The notes under the pieces were generated by a model. That model had not been told where the DNA came from. It did not search any database and saw only the letters and a program-made list of their open reading frames with translations. Made by a program: the position numbers and the translations under genes. From Methylobacterium phyllostachyos (lineage in GTDB: Bacteria; Pseudomonadota; Alphaproteobacteria; Rhizobiales; Beijerinckiaceae), in the NCBI RefSeq assembly GCF_900103445.1, contig NZ_FNHS01000009.1, positions 74,082-138,081 of the forward strand: DNA of 64,000 nt, written 5' to 3'. Positions 6,816 to 16,093 of the stretch are shown here, one piece after another (position 1 is the stretch's first letter; every line of letters begins with the position of its first letter).

Positions 6816-8816
6816 ATGGACGCTCGCAGCCCGACAACGTCGCTGAGATCGCAGGATCATCCGGCGGAGCTGACGCTGCGTGGCATCGCCCTCGGTGCGG
6901 CGATCACGATCGTCTTCATGGCGGCCAACCTCTACATGGGGTTGAAGACCGGGATGACGTTCTCGTCGTCGATCCCGGCTGCGATGATCTCGATGGGCGC
7001 GTTCCGGCTGATGGGCGGCGCCGGCATCCTCGAGAACAACATCGTGCAGACGCAGGCCTCGGCCGCGGGCACGCTGTGCAACGTCATCCTGGCGCTTCCG
7101 GGCCTCGTCCTCGTCGGGCACTGGCACGGCTTCCCATTCTGGCAGACCACCGCCGTGTGCCTGCTTGGCGGCCTGCTCGGCGTCGCCTTCTCGATCCCCC
7201 TGCGCCGCGCCCTCGTGGCTGGCAGCGACCTTCCCTATCCGGAGGGGATCGCGGCGGCCGAGGTGCTTCGGACCGGCCAGGAGGAGGAGGGCGGCCACGG
7301 CCTGCGCGACTTGCTGGCGTCTGCAGGCGTCGCCGGTGCGATCGGATTCGCCACCACGGGGCTGAAGGTTTTGGGCGACGGCCTGAACGGCGCGATCAGC
7401 CTCGGCGGGGCCGCGTTTCGCACCGGCACAGGCTTCTCGCTGGCGCTGGTCGGCGTCGGCTACCTCGTGGGCATCGGCGCCTGCCTCGCGCTGCTCACGG
7501 GCGTCGTGATCGCCTGGGGGATCGCGGTGCCGGTGCTGACGGCGCTGTCGCCCGACCCTGCCAAGTCGGCCGGGGCGGCCGCCGAGGCGGTCTGGTCCGA
7601 TCAGGTCCGGCTGATGGGGGCCGGCATCATCGCGGTGGGCGGCCTGTGGACGGTGGGATCGCTCGCGAAGCCGATCCTGGGCAGCATCCGTGCGGCCCTC
7701 TCCGGCGCCGGCGGCCTCGGCAAGGATCATCCCCGCGAGGAACGCGACCTGCCGATCACCTGGGTCGCCGCCGCCACGCTGGCGCTCGGCGTGCCGCTGG
7801 CGGGCTTGTTCTGGTTCTTTGCCAAGCCGGCCGATCTCGGCGGCCTGCTGATCGTGCTGGCTCTGGCCGCGACGCTGTTCACGGTGCTGTTCGGCTTCCT
7901 GATGGCAGCGGCCTGCGGTTACCTCGCGGGTCTCCTCGGCTCGTCGTCGAGCCCGATCTCCGGGATCGGGATCCTGACCACGATGGCGACCGCTTTGCTG
8001 CTGCCGCTGATCCTCGACCATTCCGCCGGGCCGGAGGGCGACCGGTTCGTCACCGGCATGACCCTGCTGCTGACCTCCGTCATCGTAACCACCTCCTCGA
8101 TCGCCAACGACAACCTGCAGGATCTGAAGACCGGGCAGGTGCTCGGGGCCACGCCCTGGCACCAGCAGGTCGCGCTGATCCTCGGCGTCGGGATCGGGGC
8201 CGTGGTGATCGCCCCGATCCTGTCGCTGCTCTACGAGGCCTACGGCTTCGTCGGGGCGCCTTTGCGCGAGGGGCAGGATGCCGCGAGCGCCATGCCGGCG
8301 CCCCAGGCTGCCCTGATGACCCAGATCGCCAGCGGCATCGTCCACAGCGCGTTGCCCTGGCGCATGGTGCTGATCGGGGCCGGGCTCGGCGTGGTGCTGG
8401 TCGCCGCCGAGACATGGCTGAAGCGGCGCGACTTCACCTTCCCGGCGCTGACCGTCGGGATCGGCATGTACTTGCCGCTCTCCGTCGAGATGACGATCGC
8501 CATCGGCGGCATCCTCGGCTGGGTGGCCGAGCGCCGGCTGCGTGCCCGGGTGGGCGGCCGGGATGTCGATCGAGCGGTCGGCGCCGCCCGGCGCCGCGGC
8601 GTCCTGCTGGCCTCGGGCTTCCTCGTGGGAGAGAGCTGCGTCGGCGTGCTGCTCGCCGGCGCCGATCTCCTGGCCGGGCACAGCGCGGCGCTCGCCATCG
8701 CCGGCAAGGGTTTCGCCCCCTACGCGACCGGACTCGGCCTCGCGGTCTTCTTGGGCGCCCTCGCGGTCTACCTGCGGCTGGTCTCGACCCCCGGCCGTCC
8801 TCGGCCAGAGACGTGA
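6816..8816 (+). CDS. OPT-family oligopeptide/metal-chelate transporter
   Basis: 666 aa with about 16 membrane helices, the length expected for bacterial OPT transporters. Characteristic parts are the N-terminal PAELTLRGIALGAAITIVF and NLYMGLKTGMTFSSSIPAAM, the LPYPEGIAAAEVL motif near residue 145, and SSSPISGIGILTTM with a following DNLQDLKTGQ near residue 430. Bacterial OPT members import oligopeptides or metal-peptide chelates; the substrate here is not predictable. A DUF2243 membrane-protein gene follows two bases after the stop and is probably in the same operon. The start follows a CAGGGG-type ribosome site. Confidence 0.9.
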   Translation: MDARSPTTSLRSQDHPAELTLRGIALGAAITIVFMAANLYMGLKTGMTFSSSIPAAMISMGAFRLMGGAGILENNIVQTQASAAGTLCNVILALPGLVLVGHWHGFPFWQTTAVCLLGGLLGVAFSIPLRRALVAGSDLPYPEGIAAAEVLRTGQEEEGGHGLRDLLASAGVAGAIGFATTGLKVLGDGLNGAISLGGAAFRTGTGFSLALVGVGYLVGIGACLALLTGVVIAWGIAVPVLTALSPDPAKSAGAAAEAVWSDQVRLMGAGIIAVGGLWTVGSLAKPILGSIRAALSGAGGLGKDHPREERDLPITWVAAATLALGVPLAGLFWFFAKPADLGGLLIVLALAATLFTVLFGFLMAAACGYLAGLLGSSSSPISGIGILTTMATALLLPLILDHSAGPEGDRFVTGMTLLLTSVIVTTSSIANDNLQDLKTGQVLGATPWHQQVALILGVGIGAVVIAPILSLLYEAYGFVGAPLREGQDAASAMPAPQAALMTQIASGIVHSALPWRMVLIGAGLGVVLVAAETWLKRRDFTFPALTVGIGMYLPLSVEMTIAIGGILGWVAERRLRARVGGRDVDRAVGAARRRGVLLASGFLVGESCVGVLLAGADLLAGHSAALAIAGKGFAPYATGLGLAVFLGALAVYLRLVSTPGRPRPET

Positions 8817-8818
8817 GC

Positions 8819-9316
8819 ATGGACGCGCCCCAGGACCGACGATTTCCCCTGAGCGCCGGAATCCTGTTCGGGCTCGGCCTCGGCGGCTTCTTCGACGGGA
8901 TCGTGCTGCATCAGATCCTGCAATGGCACCACATGGTAAGCAGCTGGTACCCGATCGACTCGATGGCGAATCTCGAGCTCAACACCCTGTGGGACGGGAT
9001 CTTCCACAGCACGACCTACGTGTTCGTCGTGCTCGGGCTGTTCATCCTGTGGCGCGCGGCCCATCGCGGGCATCTGTTCTGGTCGAGCAAGCTGCTCGCC
9101 GGATCTCTGCTGATCGGCTGGGGCCTGTTCAATACGGTCGAGGGTCTGATCGACCACGAGATCCTGGGCGTCCACCACGTCAACGAGCCGATGCCGCGGG
9201 ATCAGTGGATCTACTGGGATCTCGGCTTCCTGCTGTGGGGCGCCGCCATGCTGGCCGTCGGCTGGCTGCTGGTCCGGGCTGGCCGGGCGGAACAGGCCGC
9301 CCGGATCCTGGCGTGA
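8819..9316 (+). CDS. DUF2243 membrane protein
   Basis: 165 aa with four predicted membrane spans. DUF2243 hallmarks are GLGLGGFFDGIVLHQILQWH near residue 20, a WDGIFHSTTYVF segment, GLFNTVEGLIDHEILGVHH, and a C-terminal WDLGFLLWGAAML. The conserved His pairs (LHQILQWHH and VHHV) suggest metal or haem binding in the membrane, but this is inference. It lies two bases after the OPT gene and overlaps the following mini-gene by GTGA. Confidence 0.88.
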   Translation: MDAPQDRRFPLSAGILFGLGLGGFFDGIVLHQILQWHHMVSSWYPIDSMANLELNTLWDGIFHSTTYVFVVLGLFILWRAAHRGHLFWSSKLLAGSLLIGWGLFNTVEGLIDHEILGVHHVNEPMPRDQWIYWDLGFLLWGAAMLAVGWLLVRAGRAEQAARILA

Positions 9317-9465
9317 GGTCGGGCACGGGTCTTCGGCCGGTCCTGCCCTGGCTGGTCCTGGCGGCCGGCCTGATCTGCGCCACCCTGCCGGCCTGGGGGC
9401 CGCTGATCTTCGGCACCGCCCTGACGCTCGACGATCTCCTCAGCCTGCGCTGCCGGCCCTGGTGA
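9313..9465 (+). CDS. Small membrane protein, 50 aa
   Basis: A GTG at 9313 overlaps the stop of the DUF2243 gene. The product has one or two hydrophobic helices (VLPWLVLAAGLICATLPAW and a following LIFGTALTL) and ends DDLLSLRCRPW. The tight overlap and hydrophobicity support a real gene, perhaps an accessory subunit of the OPT/DUF2243 unit. Its 3' end overlaps the convergent diguanylate cyclase gene by 26 bp. Confidence 0.55.
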   Translation: MRSGTGLRPVLPWLVLAAGLICATLPAWGPLIFGTALTLDDLLSLRCRPW

Positions 9466-11647
9466 CGGGCGAGGCCGCCTGACCGGCGAGACCGTAGCGT
9501 GCTGCGAAGTCTTCGGCGGCCATCGGCCGGCCGAACAGGTAGCCCTGCGCCTCCTGGCAGCCCTTGGCGAGCAGCCGGCGCTGCTGCTCCTGGGTCTCAA
9601 CGCCCTCGGCGATCACCGTCAGGCCGAAGCTGCGGCCGAGGGCGATCACCGCCCGCACGATCGCCGCGTCCCGCGGATCCTCGCACAGGCCGTTCACGAA
9701 ACCCCGGTCGATCTTCAGCCGCGTCAGGGGGAAGTTCTTGAGCAGGCTGAGGGAGGCGTAGCCCGTGCCGTAATCGTCGAAGGCGATGCCCACCCCCATG
9801 GTCCGCAGCGCCTGGAGGGCGGTGTCCACCTGCGGATCATGGCGCAGGATGATGGTCTCGGTGATCTCAAGCTCCAGGGCCTCCGGCGGCAGACCGGTCT
9901 GGGCGAGAACCGTCGCGACCCGGGCGGCGAGATCCCCGCCGCGGAACTGCGCCGCAAACAGGTTCACGCCGATCCGGAACGGGTGCAGGCCGCGGGCCCG
10001 CCAGGCCTGGGCCTGGGCGCAGGCCGTGCGCAGCACCCAGTCGCCGATTCCGGCCGCGTCGGGGCTGTTGTCGAGCACGTCCAGGAACGCGGCCGGCGGC
10101 ATCAGCCCGTGCTCGGGATGCTGCCAGCGGATCAGCGCCTCGGCCCCCACGAGCGCGCCGTCGGAGAGGCGCACCTGCGGCTGGTAGTGAAGGACGAACT
10201 CCTCCCGCAGGACCGCACGGCGCAGTCCCTCGCGGCAGGCGCGCTCGCGCTGGAGGGCTTCGCGCAGCTCCGGGGTGAACAGGCGGTGCTGCCCCCGCCC
10301 ACGGGCCTTTGCGTCATAAAGGGCGGCGTCCGCGCAGGCCAGGAGTTCGCCCTCCTCGGTCGCGTGCGAGGGGCTGAGCGCGATACCGGCGCTGGCGCCG
10401 AGATGCATCACCAGCCCGTCGATCCGGTAGGGCTCGGCCAGGACGCGCAACGCCGCCTCGGCCGCTGCGACCGCCATGAGCGGGTCGCCGAGGCCGGGCA
10501 GCACGATGGCGAACTCGTCGCCTCCGAACCGGGCCGCGGTGCCGTCCAGACCGGCACAGGCCCGCAGGCGCTCCGCCGTCATCTTGAGCACCGCGTCGCC
10601 CACGGCGTGGCCGTGCGCGTCGTTGACCTCCTTGAAGCCGTCGAGATCGAACATCAGCACGGCCGCCGGCTCGGCCTGCGTCAGGGCCGCCTCGATCCGG
10701 CCGCGCAGCACCAGCCGGTTGGGCAACTCGGTCAGCGGATCGAGATGGGCGAGGCGGAACAGCCGCTCCTCGATGGCCCAGCGCTGGCTGACGTCGCGCA
10801 TGATCGCGCCGTAGGCCGGCTGGCCGTTCTCGTGCCACGTGGACAGAGACAGCTCCACCGGGAATTCCCGGCCGTCGCGATGCTCCGCGGTCAGCTCCAC
10901 GGTGCGCCCGGTCAGGCGCTCTGCCGACCCGTGCGCGAGCCGGCGCAGCAGACCTTCGCTGCCGCCGGCCATGCGGTCCGGGATCAGGGTGGCGATGGGC
11001 TGCCCCAGGATCTGCGGCCCGGTATGCCCGAACATCCGCTCGGCCCCCGCGCTCCAGAAGCGCACCAGGCCCTGCGCGTCCGCGCAGACGATGGCGTCGG
11101 GGGAGGTATCGGCGATGCGCTCGAACCGGGCCTGGAAGGCCCGGCGCCCGGCCTCGGCGCGGCGCAACTCGATTTGGCCGCTCATGAAGCGCGCGAAATC
11201 GCTGAGGATCTGCTGGTCCTGATCGGTGAAGGCCGCCCGTGGCTCGGGCGCCGTGACACAGAGCGTGCCTACGGCATGACCCGCGCGGGTGCGGAGCGCG
11301 ACGCCGGCGTAGAAACGGATGAAGGGCGGCCCGAGGACCAGGGGGTTGTCGCAGAAACGCACGTCGCGCTGCGTGTCGCAGACGACGAAGGGGGCGTCCT
11401 GCCTGATCGTCCAATCGCAGAGGGCGATCGAGCGGGCGGTCTCGTCGAGGTCCAGCCCGAACCGGGCGTGGAAAACTTGGCGATCGCGATCGAGGAAGGA
11501 GGCGAACGCTGTGGGCGTTCCGAGCACGCGGGCGGTGATCTCGACCATGTAGGAGATCGTCGCGTCGGGCTCGGCATCGAGCATGTCGAGCTCGGCCAGC
11601 GCCTGAAGTCGGGCTTCCTCGTCGGCGTTCAGCGCCGGAATCGACAT
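9440..11647 (-). CDS. GAF-PAS-GGDEF-EAL cyclic-di-GMP enzyme
   Basis: 735 aa, cytosolic, with no membrane segment. Order: GAF domain at about residues 25-155 (DWTIRQDAPFVVCDTQRD), PAS at about 170-285 (IADTSPDAIVCADAQGLVRF), GGDEF with an intact RFGGDEF active site at about 375, and EAL from about 470 with EALIRWQHPEHG, NLFAAQF, DDYGTGYASLSLLK and AEGVETQEQ. Both catalytic signatures look intact, so it may both make and degrade c-di-GMP. The RxxD inhibitory site before GGDEF appears to lack its arginine. The GAF domain belongs to the type found at the N-terminus of light- or redox-linked sensors; no ligand is evident. It is monocistronic. Confidence 0.9.
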   Translation of the reverse strand: MSIPALNADEEARLQALAELDMLDAEPDATISYMVEITARVLGTPTAFASFLDRDRQVFHARFGLDLDETARSIALCDWTIRQDAPFVVCDTQRDVRFCDNPLVLGPPFIRFYAGVALRTRAGHAVGTLCVTAPEPRAAFTDQDQQILSDFARFMSGQIELRRAEAGRRAFQARFERIADTSPDAIVCADAQGLVRFWSAGAERMFGHTGPQILGQPIATLIPDRMAGGSEGLLRRLAHGSAERLTGRTVELTAEHRDGREFPVELSLSTWHENGQPAYGAIMRDVSQRWAIEERLFRLAHLDPLTELPNRLVLRGRIEAALTQAEPAAVLMFDLDGFKEVNDAHGHAVGDAVLKMTAERLRACAGLDGTAARFGGDEFAIVLPGLGDPLMAVAAAEAALRVLAEPYRIDGLVMHLGASAGIALSPSHATEEGELLACADAALYDAKARGRGQHRLFTPELREALQRERACREGLRRAVLREEFVLHYQPQVRLSDGALVGAEALIRWQHPEHGLMPPAAFLDVLDNSPDAAGIGDWVLRTACAQAQAWRARGLHPFRIGVNLFAAQFRGGDLAARVATVLAQTGLPPEALELEITETIILRHDPQVDTALQALRTMGVGIAFDDYGTGYASLSLLKNFPLTRLKIDRGFVNGLCEDPRDAAIVRAVIALGRSFGLTVIAEGVETQEQQRRLLAKGCQEAQGYLFGRPMAAEDFAARYGLAGQAASPVTRAGSAG

Positions 11648-11884
11648 GCGGCGCCTCCCGATCCGAGCGCACCCGATCGACAGCGTCGAAGGCAGTCAAG
11701 AGACGTTCGAAAGCGCATAGGGCGTAATGTCGCGGTAGTTACGGGATATGACCGGTGAAATTTCGTTCGGGCGATTTCCCCTATATTTGCTCCCGCCGCT
11801 TACTGAACTGATAATAAGGCCGCTTAAGTCAGACATCAGACGAATGCCCGTGCGACAACGTCCGCGGATCCCGGCGCAGCGCTG

Positions 11885-12652
11885 TCAGGCGCGGACCGCG
11901 TCCTCGCCCTCACCGAGCAGCGTCCGGGTGAAGCGCCGGGTCCGCGGATCCTCCGGCCGGCCGAAGAGATCGGCGGGCGATCCCCGCTCCACGATCGTGC
12001 CGGCCTCCAGGAACACCACGGTATCGGCGACGCGGCGCGCGAGGCGTAAATCGTGGGTGGCCATCAGCATGGTCATGCCCTCGCCCGCCAGCCCGGCCAG
12101 CACGTCCACCACCTCGGCGGCGAGTTCCGGATCGAGGGCCGAGGTCGGCTCGTCGCAGAGCAGCAGGCGCGGGGAGGGCGCGAGCGCCCGGGCGATGGCG
12201 ACCCGCTGCTGCTGGCCGCCCGACAGGCTGGCGGGCCAGTCCGCCGCCTTGTGGGCGAGGCCGACGCGCTCCAGCAGGTCCAGCGCCCGGGTGCGTGCCT
12301 TGGCCGGCGGCCATTTCGCCACGGTGACGAGCCCCTCCATGACGTTCTCGACCACGGTGCGGTGGGGAAAGAGCTGGAAGTTCTGGAACACCATGCCGGT
12401 CTGGCGCCGCACGGCGAGCACGTCCCGCCGGGCGGGCGGATGTCCCGGTCGGAAGGCGAGGTGGGTCTCGCCCAGGGTGAGCGTGCCGGCCTGCGGGACC
12501 TCCAGCAGGTTCGCGCAGCGCAGGAGCGTGGACTTGCCCGAGCCCGACGGGCCGATCAGCGCCGTCACCTGCCCTTCCGGAATGTCGAGGTCGATGGCCC
12601 GCAGCACCGGGTTGGCGCCAAAACTTTTCTCGATGGCCGACAGGGCGATCAC
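11885..12652 (-). CDS. Polar amino-acid ABC transporter, ATP-binding subunit
   Basis: 255 aa. Walker A GPSGSGKST near residue 35, Q-loop FQNFQLFPHRTV, signature LSGGQQQRVAIARAL, and Walker B LLLCDEPTSALD with the H-loop MATHDLRLA are all intact. Together they match the GlnQ/TcyN branch (PAAT family). The GTG start at 12652 overlaps the permease stop (GTGA); the next in-frame starts would remove the first beta-strand. The gene is the last of the unit formed with the permease and the substrate-binding protein. Confidence 0.92.
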   Translation of the reverse strand: MIALSAIEKSFGANPVLRAIDLDIPEGQVTALIGPSGSGKSTLLRCANLLEVPQAGTLTLGETHLAFRPGHPPARRDVLAVRRQTGMVFQNFQLFPHRTVVENVMEGLVTVAKWPPAKARTRALDLLERVGLAHKAADWPASLSGGQQQRVAIARALAPSPRLLLCDEPTSALDPELAAEVVDVLAGLAGEGMTMLMATHDLRLARRVADTVVFLEAGTIVERGSPADLFGRPEDPRTRRFTRTLLGEGEDAVRA

Positions 12653-13329
12653 GCGCGCGCCTCCAGATAGCCGCCGTAGCGCCCGAGGCGCCGTTCCAGA
12701 AGCGTCTGGAGACCGGACAGGAGCGTGGACAGGACGAGATAGATCAGGGCGGCCTCGGTGTAGAGGATCAGCGGCTCGTAGGTGACCGCGACGATGCGCT
12801 GGGCCGCCTGGAACAGCTCGGGCACCGTGATGGCGGCGGCGAGGGAGGTATCCTTCACGAGGGCGATGAAGGTGTTGGCCAGCGACGGCACCGCCACCCG
12901 CGCCGCCTGCGGCAGGATCGTGCGGCGCAGGGTCTGGGTCGGGTCCATGCCGATCGCGTAGGAGGCCTCCCACTGGCCCTTCGGGATGGAGGCGATGGCG
13001 GCGCGGATGATCTCGGACGTGTAGGCGCCGACGTTGAGCGTGAACCCGATTACCGCGGCCGGGAAGGCGTCGATCAGGATGCCGGCGCTCGGCAGGCCGT
13101 AGAAGATCACGAAGAGCTGGACGAGGAGCGGGGTCCCGCGAAAAATCCACACGTAGAGCCACGCCAGCGCCGCCAGGGGGCGGGGGGCGAACAGGCGCAC
13201 AAGGGCGGTCCCGAGCCCGAGGGCCAGCCCCAGCGCGAAGGCGATCAGCGTCAGCGGAACGGTGAAGCGCAAGCCCGCGACGAGCAGCGGCTCGAGCGAC
13301 TGGAGCATGAGGTCGAGCCAATGCGGCAC
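12649..13329 (-). CDS. Polar amino-acid ABC transporter, permease
   Basis: 226 aa with five or six membrane helices. The N-terminal segment FTVPLTLIAFALGLALGLG, the FRGTPLLVQLFVIFYGLP motif and the EAA loop EASYAIGMDPTQTLRRTILP are typical of His/Glu/Gln/Arg/cystine permeases. In this family two copies form a homodimeric channel. The stop overlaps the ATPase start. The partner binding-protein gene lies upstream on the same strand, but 428 bp away across a repeat-rich gap. Confidence 0.92.
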   Translation of the reverse strand: MPHWLDLMLQSLEPLLVAGLRFTVPLTLIAFALGLALGLGTALVRLFAPRPLAALAWLYVWIFRGTPLLVQLFVIFYGLPSAGILIDAFPAAVIGFTLNVGAYTSEIIRAAIASIPKGQWEASYAIGMDPTQTLRRTILPQAARVAVPSLANTFIALVKDTSLAAAITVPELFQAAQRIVAVTYEPLILYTEAALIYLVLSTLLSGLQTLLERRLGRYGGYLEARA

Positions 13330-13757
13330 GGGTCGGCGTCTCCTTTCGGGGGAACGGGGTTCTTTACACAGGTGTATCGGAGAAAGGGCCGGAACCGCGT
13401 GTCACCCCCCTCCGCATCGGGGCGACACAGGTTCGAGGCACGCGATTGATGACCGAGCGCGACCGGCCCCCTCTCCCGAGCGGGAGAGGGTTGGGGTGAG
13501 GGACGAGAAGGTTCAGGATTGAGCCCGCCATCGACGCACCAACAGGGCGCGCCTGATCCTCAAAGACCTGATCCCTCACCCTGTCCCTCTCCCGCTCAGG
13601 AGAGGGGTCCCGCGCCTTATCCTGCCGCCGTTGCCCCCGCACGAGGCGTGAACCCGGTACCTTTTGCGGGAGAGGGAGAAGCACTGATGCTTCCGCCTTA
13701 TTATCGGCGGCCCGAGGCGGCGTGACCCGATGCGGGCGGCCCTCCCTCTCGGAAAGT
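13330..13757. other. Repeat-rich intergenic gap inside the ABC transporter unit
   Basis: 428 bp separate the binding-protein gene from the permease gene. No coding frame is convincing. It holds the first copy of the 146-bp inverted repeat (13465-13610), and a partial copy of its GGGAGAGGG end recurs near 13667-13677. The palindromes could lower expression of the membrane components relative to the abundant binding protein, as intercistronic REP elements do in other transport operons; this is inference. Confidence 0.7.
13465..13610. repeat. 146-bp palindrome-ended repeat, copy 1
   Basis: It begins with the hairpin CTCTCCCGAGCGGGAGAG and ends with the related CTCTCCCGCTCAGGAGAG. Between them it reads GGGGTGAGGGACGAGAAG, then a divergent middle, then CTGATCCCTCACCCTG. 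The same element occurs in reverse orientation at 16094-16239 with the same length and roughly 90% identity by eye. It is a compound REP/BIME-like element without coding capacity. Confidence 0.85.
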
Positions 13758-14534
13758 CTATTTCGACACGTCCGCCCCGAAATACTTCTGCGCGATTGTC
13801 GCGTAGCTGCCGTCGGCCTTGATCTCCGCGAGGGCCTTGTCGAGGGCGGCCTTTAGCGCGGGGTTGTTCTTGCGCAGGATGATCCCGGAGGCGTCCGCAT
13901 CGGCCTGCTCGGCGGCGATCTTCACCGGGGCGTTCGGCTTCTGCTTGCGGAAGTCGAGGAACGACAGGCTGTCGTTGACCGTGGCGTCGGCCCGCCCGGT
14001 GATCACCAGCTGCACCGACTGGTCGAACCCGTCCGTGCCGATGAGCTGCGCCCCGGACTGCTCGGCCAAGCGGGCGAAGTTGCTGGTCAGGCTCTGGGCG
14101 GCCTTCTTGCCCTTCAGGTCGGCGAAGGATTTGATGTCGGTCCGGTCGGCCTTCGTGATCAGCACGGCGCGGGAGCGGATATAGGGCTCCGAGAAGTCGA
14201 ACTTCGCCTGCCGCTCCTTGGTGATGCCGACTTGGTTGATCACCACGTCGTAGCGCCCGCCATCGAGCCCCGCGATCAGCCCGTCCCACTTGCCTTCGAG
14301 GAATTGCGGCGTGACGCCGAGCTTCTCGGCGACCTTGCGGCCGATTTCCACGTCGAAGCCAGTCAGCGCCCCGGAGGCATCGTGGAAGGTGAAGGGCGCG
14401 TAGGTGCCCTCGGTGCCGATGCGCAGGGTCTTGGCGGCCCGGATCGTGTCGAGATCGTCGGCCCGGGCGGGGGCGCCCAGAAGGAGAGCCGAGACCGCCA
14501 GCACCGCGGCCAGACCGGTCGAGAAAAGTCGCAT
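13758..14534 (-). CDS. Polar amino-acid ABC transporter, periplasmic binding protein
   Basis: 258 aa with a signal peptide (MRLFSTGLAAVLAVSALLLG, cleavage near APARA-DD). The mature part is a class II periplasmic binding protein (SBP_bac_3): LRIGTEGTYAPFTFHDASG, LTGFDVEIGRKVAEKLG, WDGLIAGLDGGRYDVVINQV and DFSEPYI. The pattern GTEGTYAPFTFHD with WDGLIAGL is close to the cystine-binding FliY/TcyA/TcyJ branch, so L-cystine or another small polar amino acid is the likely ligand. It is separated from its permease and ATPase genes by a repeat-rich gap but in the same orientation. Confidence 0.88.
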   Translation of the reverse strand: MRLFSTGLAAVLAVSALLLGAPARADDLDTIRAAKTLRIGTEGTYAPFTFHDASGALTGFDVEIGRKVAEKLGVTPQFLEGKWDGLIAGLDGGRYDVVINQVGITKERQAKFDFSEPYIRSRAVLITKADRTDIKSFADLKGKKAAQSLTSNFARLAEQSGAQLIGTDGFDQSVQLVITGRADATVNDSLSFLDFRKQKPNAPVKIAAEQADADASGIILRKNNPALKAALDKALAEIKADGSYATIAQKYFGADVSK

Positions 14535-14865
14535 CCGAAACTACCTCACGCCGATAACAATGTTCTCATGCGGTCGCCGAAGTCGATCCCGGCTCCGCAT
14601 GCGCATTTCGTCAATGAATCGAGTCGGGGCGTCAAGGCAAGGGAACGGATCAATCGCCACGAATCCACGTTCCGTTGCGTCCGTCTCCTCCGGTCGTGAC
14701 GGCATTGTTCTGGGTCATAGGCTGAAACTAAGCGGGTCATCCTGTTACATCGGCGGCTCCGCCCCACGACGATGTCGCGCGGCGGTCGTGATAGGAGGCG
14801 GCCCGCTCCGATTGTCTGATGATTCGCGGGGCGGAGCCCCTGGCTTCCCGGCAGAAGGACCGCCC
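14535..14865. other. Divergent promoter region
   Basis: 331 bp between the divergently transcribed binding-protein gene and the keto-deoxy-sugar dehydratase gene. A small GGGGC-GGA-GCCCC hairpin lies at about 14829-14841. I see no convincing operator, riboswitch or gene. Confidence 0.5.
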
Positions 14866-15792
14866 ATGACCTCGTTCGCCCAACCCTACCGCGGTGTCTT
14901 CCCGGTCGCCCCCACGGTGTTCGACGCCTCCGGCGCCCTCGACCTCGACGGTCAGCGCCGGGCGATCGACTTCATGATCGATGCGGGCAGCACCGGCATC
15001 TGCATCCTCGCGAACTTCTCCGAGCAGTTCGTGCTCACCGACGACGAGCGCGAGCGCGTCATGCACGCCGTGCTGGACCACGTGGCCGGTCGCGTGGCGG
15101 TGATCGTCACCACCACGCACTTCGCCACGCAGGTCTGCGCCGAGCGCTCGCGCCGGGCGGAGGCAGCCGGGGCCAGCATGGTCATGATCATGCCGCCCTA
15201 TCACGGCGCCACGATCCGCGTGCCGGAGATCGGCATCTACGACTTCTTCCGCGCCGTCTCGGACGCGATCTCGATCCCGATCATGATCCAGGACGCGCCG
15301 GTTTCGGGCACGCCGCTCTCGGCCGCGTTCCTGGCGCGGATGGCGCGGGAGATCGCCAACGTCTCGTATTTCAAGATCGAGACCGCCCAGGCAGCCGCGA
15401 AGCTGCGCGAGCTGATCGCGCTCGGCGGCGATGCCGTGGTCGGCCCCTGGGACGGCGAGGAGGCGATCACGCTGATGGCCGATCTCGATGCCGGCGCCAC
15501 CGGGGCGATGACCGGCGGTGCCTATCCGGACGGGATACGCCAGATCACCGACGCCTACGCGGCCGGCCGCCGGGAGGAGGCGCTGGACGCCTACGCGCGC
15601 TGGCTGCCTCTGATCAACTACGAGAACCGGCAATGCGGGCTGCTCGCCTGCAAGGCGCTGATGCAGGAGGGCGGCGTGATCGCCCACGAGACGGCGCGCC
15701 TGCCGCTCCAGCCGCTCCACCCGGCGACCCGCGCCGGCTTGATCGAGCTCGCCCGGCGGAACGACGCGCTGGTGCTGCGCTGGGGGCGGTGA
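14866..15792 (+). CDS. DapA-family lyase, probable 2-keto-3-deoxy-L-arabonate dehydratase
   Basis: 308 aa TIM-barrel of the dihydrodipicolinate synthase/N-acetylneuraminate lyase family. The Schiff-base lysine is in NVSYFKIET (about Lys170). The usual GTTGE threonine motif is replaced by ILANFSEQF, as in L-2-keto-3-deoxyarabonate dehydratase of Azospirillum. The segments YRGVFPVAPTVFD, RRAIDFMIDAGS, PWDGEEAITLMADL and INYENRQ also follow that enzyme. The predicted product is alpha-ketoglutarate semialdehyde in non-phosphorylative pentose breakdown, although no other gene of that pathway is nearby. The role is inferred from family resemblance. Confidence 0.75.
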   Translation: MTSFAQPYRGVFPVAPTVFDASGALDLDGQRRAIDFMIDAGSTGICILANFSEQFVLTDDERERVMHAVLDHVAGRVAVIVTTTHFATQVCAERSRRAEAAGASMVMIMPPYHGATIRVPEIGIYDFFRAVSDAISIPIMIQDAPVSGTPLSAAFLARMAREIANVSYFKIETAQAAAKLRELIALGGDAVVGPWDGEEAITLMADLDAGATGAMTGGAYPDGIRQITDAYAAGRREEALDAYARWLPLINYENRQCGLLACKALMQEGGVIAHETARLPLQPLHPATRAGLIELARRNDALVLRWGR

Positions 15793-15879
15793 GATTCATT
15801 GATGGCGGACGCGCAGCGGCCTGACAGGCGCGCCGCTTTCTCCTCACTATCATCCCGCAACATTGCTGGATGCGGCGCT

Positions 15880-15931
15880 CCCTCCCCCTCTGCGGGGGAG
15901 GGTGGCCCCCGAAAGGGGGGCGGGAGAGGGG
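15880..15931. repeat. Double-hairpin REP-like element
   Basis: CCCTCCCCC and GGGGGAGGG form a 9-bp stem around TCTGC (15880-15902). A second hairpin follows, CCCCC-GAAA-GGGGG (15906-15919), then CGGGAGAGGGG. The same 9-bp stem arms recur at 56593-56615 inside the GTA region, so this is a dispersed family. It lies about 90 bp after the dehydratase stop and could also stop transcription. Confidence 0.75.
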
Positions 15932-16093
15932 AGCGACGGTGCAGAACCAAGCTCTACCCTCCATGAAGGTCGCGCCACATTCGAAAGCCGCGTCCCCTCT
16001 CCCGACCCCTGCTGACGCAGGGGCCAATCTCCCCCGGAGAAGCTTGCGGTTTCACAGATCGTGCGCTGCAACTCGGCCGCAGGACGGAGCGCG

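Noticed and set aside
6720..8681. 653-codon minus-strand frame opposite the OPT transporter
   Set aside because: Composition is rich in Asp, Gly, Gln and Arg with no motif; the plus-strand OPT gene explains the region.
9839..11758. 639-codon plus-strand frame opposite the GGDEF-EAL gene
   Set aside because: Antisense shadow of a protein with intact GGDEF and EAL motifs.
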